Assembly (NCBI GenBank): GCA_005503085.1
Contig: SCOI01000005.1
Span: forward strand, 230,100-294,099
Length of the DNA stretch: 64,000 nucleotides
Reading direction: 5' to 3'
Source: Burkholderiales bacterium C2
Lineage (GTDB): Bacteria > Pseudomonadota > Gammaproteobacteria > Burkholderiales > Burkholderiaceae_C
Numbering within the stretch: position 1 is the first letter of the stretch; every line of letters starts with the position of its first letter. Shown here piece by piece: positions 63,140 to 64,000 of this stretch. The notes under the pieces were generated by a model. It made no database searches, had not been told where the DNA came from, and saw only the letters and a program-made list of their open reading frames with translations. Made by a program: the position numbers and the translations under genes.

Positions 63140-63152
63140 CTTGATAATCAAG
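63140..63152 (+). promoter_or_regulatory. palindrome with -10-like element before the Gre-like gene
   Basis: CTTGAT-A-ATCAAG, 6-bp arms, containing GATAAT as a possible -10 about 55 bases before the start codon. No convincing -35 is present, so a promoter or dimeric-protein site is only suggested. Confidence 0.35.
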
Positions 63153-63185
63153 ACCTGCCCCCGCTGGTTCGAGATGCCTGCCTTT

Positions 63186-63203
63186 CATCATCATCATCAT
63201 CAT
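63186..63203 (+). repeat. (CAT)6 trinucleotide repeat abutting a start codon
   Basis: Six perfect CAT units; the last supplies the first two bases of the ATG at 63202 of the Gre-like gene. They occupy the place where a Shine-Dalgarno should be; none is visible. Confidence 0.9.
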
Positions 63204-63684
63204 GGATAAATTCTTGCTGCAGCAGCAGGTACTGGAACGGCTCGCCGAAGACCTGCAGCAAGCCGAACAGGCCGCGCGGGCGGCCCATGAGGTGGCGACG
63301 CACGAAGAAAACATCGCCGAGAACAAGTACGACACCTTGGGCCTCGAAGCCGCCTACCTGGCCACCGGCCAAGCTCGTCGTGCCGAAGCCATCCGCCAGG
63401 CGATGGCCCATTGGCGCCAGTTCCGCCCCAGCCCCTACGACGCCAGCAAAGGCATACAGCTCGGCGCGCTGGTCTGCCTGGTCGATGCCGACGACAAGCA
63501 GCAACATCTCTTTCTCGGCCCGGATGGCGGCAGCATGAAGTTGCTCAGCGGCGCTCAGATCGTTCAGGTCATCAGCAGAGAAGCCCCCCTGGGCCGGGCC
63601 ATGCTGGGCAAGTGCGAGGGGGATGAGGTGTCGCTACAGGTCGCTCCACGTCGACAGCAGTTTGAGGTGCTGCGGGTTGAATGA
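63202..63684 (+). CDS. GreA/GreB-like transcription factor
   Basis: 160 aa. An N-terminal helical hairpin (LQQAEQAARAAHEVATHEENIAENKYDTLGLEAAYLATGQ) with the acid residues E/N/K at its tip, then a GreA/B-type C-terminal domain (GIQLGALVCLVD, LLSGAQIVQVISREAPLGRAMLGKCEGDEVSL). It is shorter and more divergent than GreA (158) or GreB, and may act as a transcript-cleavage or RNA polymerase-secondary-channel factor. The start codon is preceded by a (CAT)6 repeat and no Shine-Dalgarno. Confidence 0.82.
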   Translation: MDKFLLQQQVLERLAEDLQQAEQAARAAHEVATHEENIAENKYDTLGLEAAYLATGQARRAEAIRQAMAHWRQFRPSPYDASKGIQLGALVCLVDADDKQQHLFLGPDGGSMKLLSGAQIVQVISREAPLGRAMLGKCEGDEVSLQVAPRRQQFEVLRVE

Positions 63685-63888
63685 GTGGCAAGCCAGGGCT
63701 TGCCGAGATGATCAGAAACCCTCGCATATCAGCATGAGCAACCGTCGCGCACCCACATCGGGTGGCATCAACGGGCTCCGTCGCGTTCCCCGTCCGGCAA
63801 CGGGCTTTACCCATCATTCATTTGCAGCGCAGAGGGTCAGGTCTTGCCGCTTGACAAGGAGAAGCCATATCAACGTTCGAGTTAACGC

Positions 63889-64000
63889 TGAATCGCCCCG
63901 GGTTTCGAGGAGGCTTCAACTGTAGAGAATGGAGCCATGAAGAAGTCCCCGAAGTTTTCCCCTGAGGTACGTGAGCGTGCCGTGCGCATGGTGCTGGAGC
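63889..64000 (+). mobile_element. left end of an IS3-family element
   Basis: The left inverted repeat TGAATCGCCCCGGGTTTC begins at 63889 and a transposase reading frame starts 48 bp in. The right end lies outside the window, so size and target duplication cannot be checked. The 204 bases before it, after the Gre-like gene, contain nothing I can support. Confidence 0.82.
63937..64000 (+). CDS. IS3-family transposase OrfA, start only
   Basis: MKKSPKFSPEVRERAVRMVL is the usual opening of the OrfA helix-turn-helix protein of IS3 elements. Only 21 codons are in the window. A GGAG lies at 63931. In IS3 elements OrfB follows by a programmed frameshift; it is beyond the edge. Confidence 0.88.
   Translation, partial: MKKSPKFSPEVRERAVRMVLE

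Noticed and set aside
63734..63925. Possible small protein MSNRRAPTSGG... running into the IS end
   Set aside because: No RBS, no conserved pattern, and it ends inside the IS3 terminal repeat; probably chance.

Overview
The window is high-GC DNA (roughly 65-70% by eye), densely packed and read almost entirely from ATG, GTG or TTG starts, often with 4-bp ATGA overlaps. The gene content points to a betaproteobacterium of the order Burkholderiales, probably the Roseateles/Pelomonas/Rubrivivax group. The clues are a histone H1-like Ala/Lys/Pro tail, a fused pabBC, a DUF3014 and a DUF6279 protein, eutBC without a microcompartment, and many LysR and SpoIIE/GGDEF signalling genes. This assignment is inference from gene content, not from a marker gene. 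I saw no tRNA, rRNA or CRISPR array.

Layout. 1-7.0 kb: a sensor kinase running off the left edge with a small molybdopterin-domain protein, an acyl-CoA ligase, and a coupled minus-strand set (yaeQ, prolyl oligopeptidase, GNAT-DUF924 fusion). 7.1-15.2 kb: oligopeptidase A, a lone receiver protein, phosphofructokinase, an SDR, and an M48 protease - pterin dehydratase - rsgA operon. 15.2-23.5 kb: orn, pabBC, a large protein with an H1-like tail plus SWIM finger plus a SNF2-like module lacking its Walker A lysine, a DEAD-box helicase with a long structured leader, a cold-shock/DUF1294 protein and a GNAT enzyme. 23.5-27.4 kb: DOPA dioxygenase-like protein and a complete polar amino-acid ABC importer. 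27.5-30.5 kb: a SiaABCD-type phosphatase/kinase/phosphoprotein/diguanylate cyclase module whose phosphatase carries a CBS-like input domain. 30.5-40.4 kb: eutBC, three regulator/enzyme units, a beta-propeller protein, an orphan phage tail-tube-like protein and two envelope proteins. 40.5-53.7 kb: MASE4 hybrid kinase, S9 peptidase, a hydrolase/OhrR-type regulator pair with matched operators, TPR protein, lipoprotein, PLP enzyme, M48-like protein, DUF1801 protein, EamA exporter and LysR. 53.7-58.6 kb: a three-gene MukBEF/Mks/Wadjet-type condensin without a JetD nuclease. 58.6-63.1 kb: a cobalamin riboswitch controlling a TonB receptor, a PepSY membrane protein and a thioredoxin-fold [2Fe-2S] ferredoxin. 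63.2-64 kb: a GreA/B-like factor behind a (CAT)6 repeat and the left end of an IS3-family element.

The modules most worth attention are the degenerate SNF2 protein with a histone-like tail, the B12-riboswitch receptor/PepSY/ferredoxin operon, the nuclease-less condensin, the CBS-containing Sia module, and the OhrR-type regulator whose 16-bp-identical operator is found at two promoters. Ethanolamine ammonia-lyase needs adenosylcobalamin, so B12 uptake at the right end and eutBC in the middle are probably functionally linked, though 26 kb apart.
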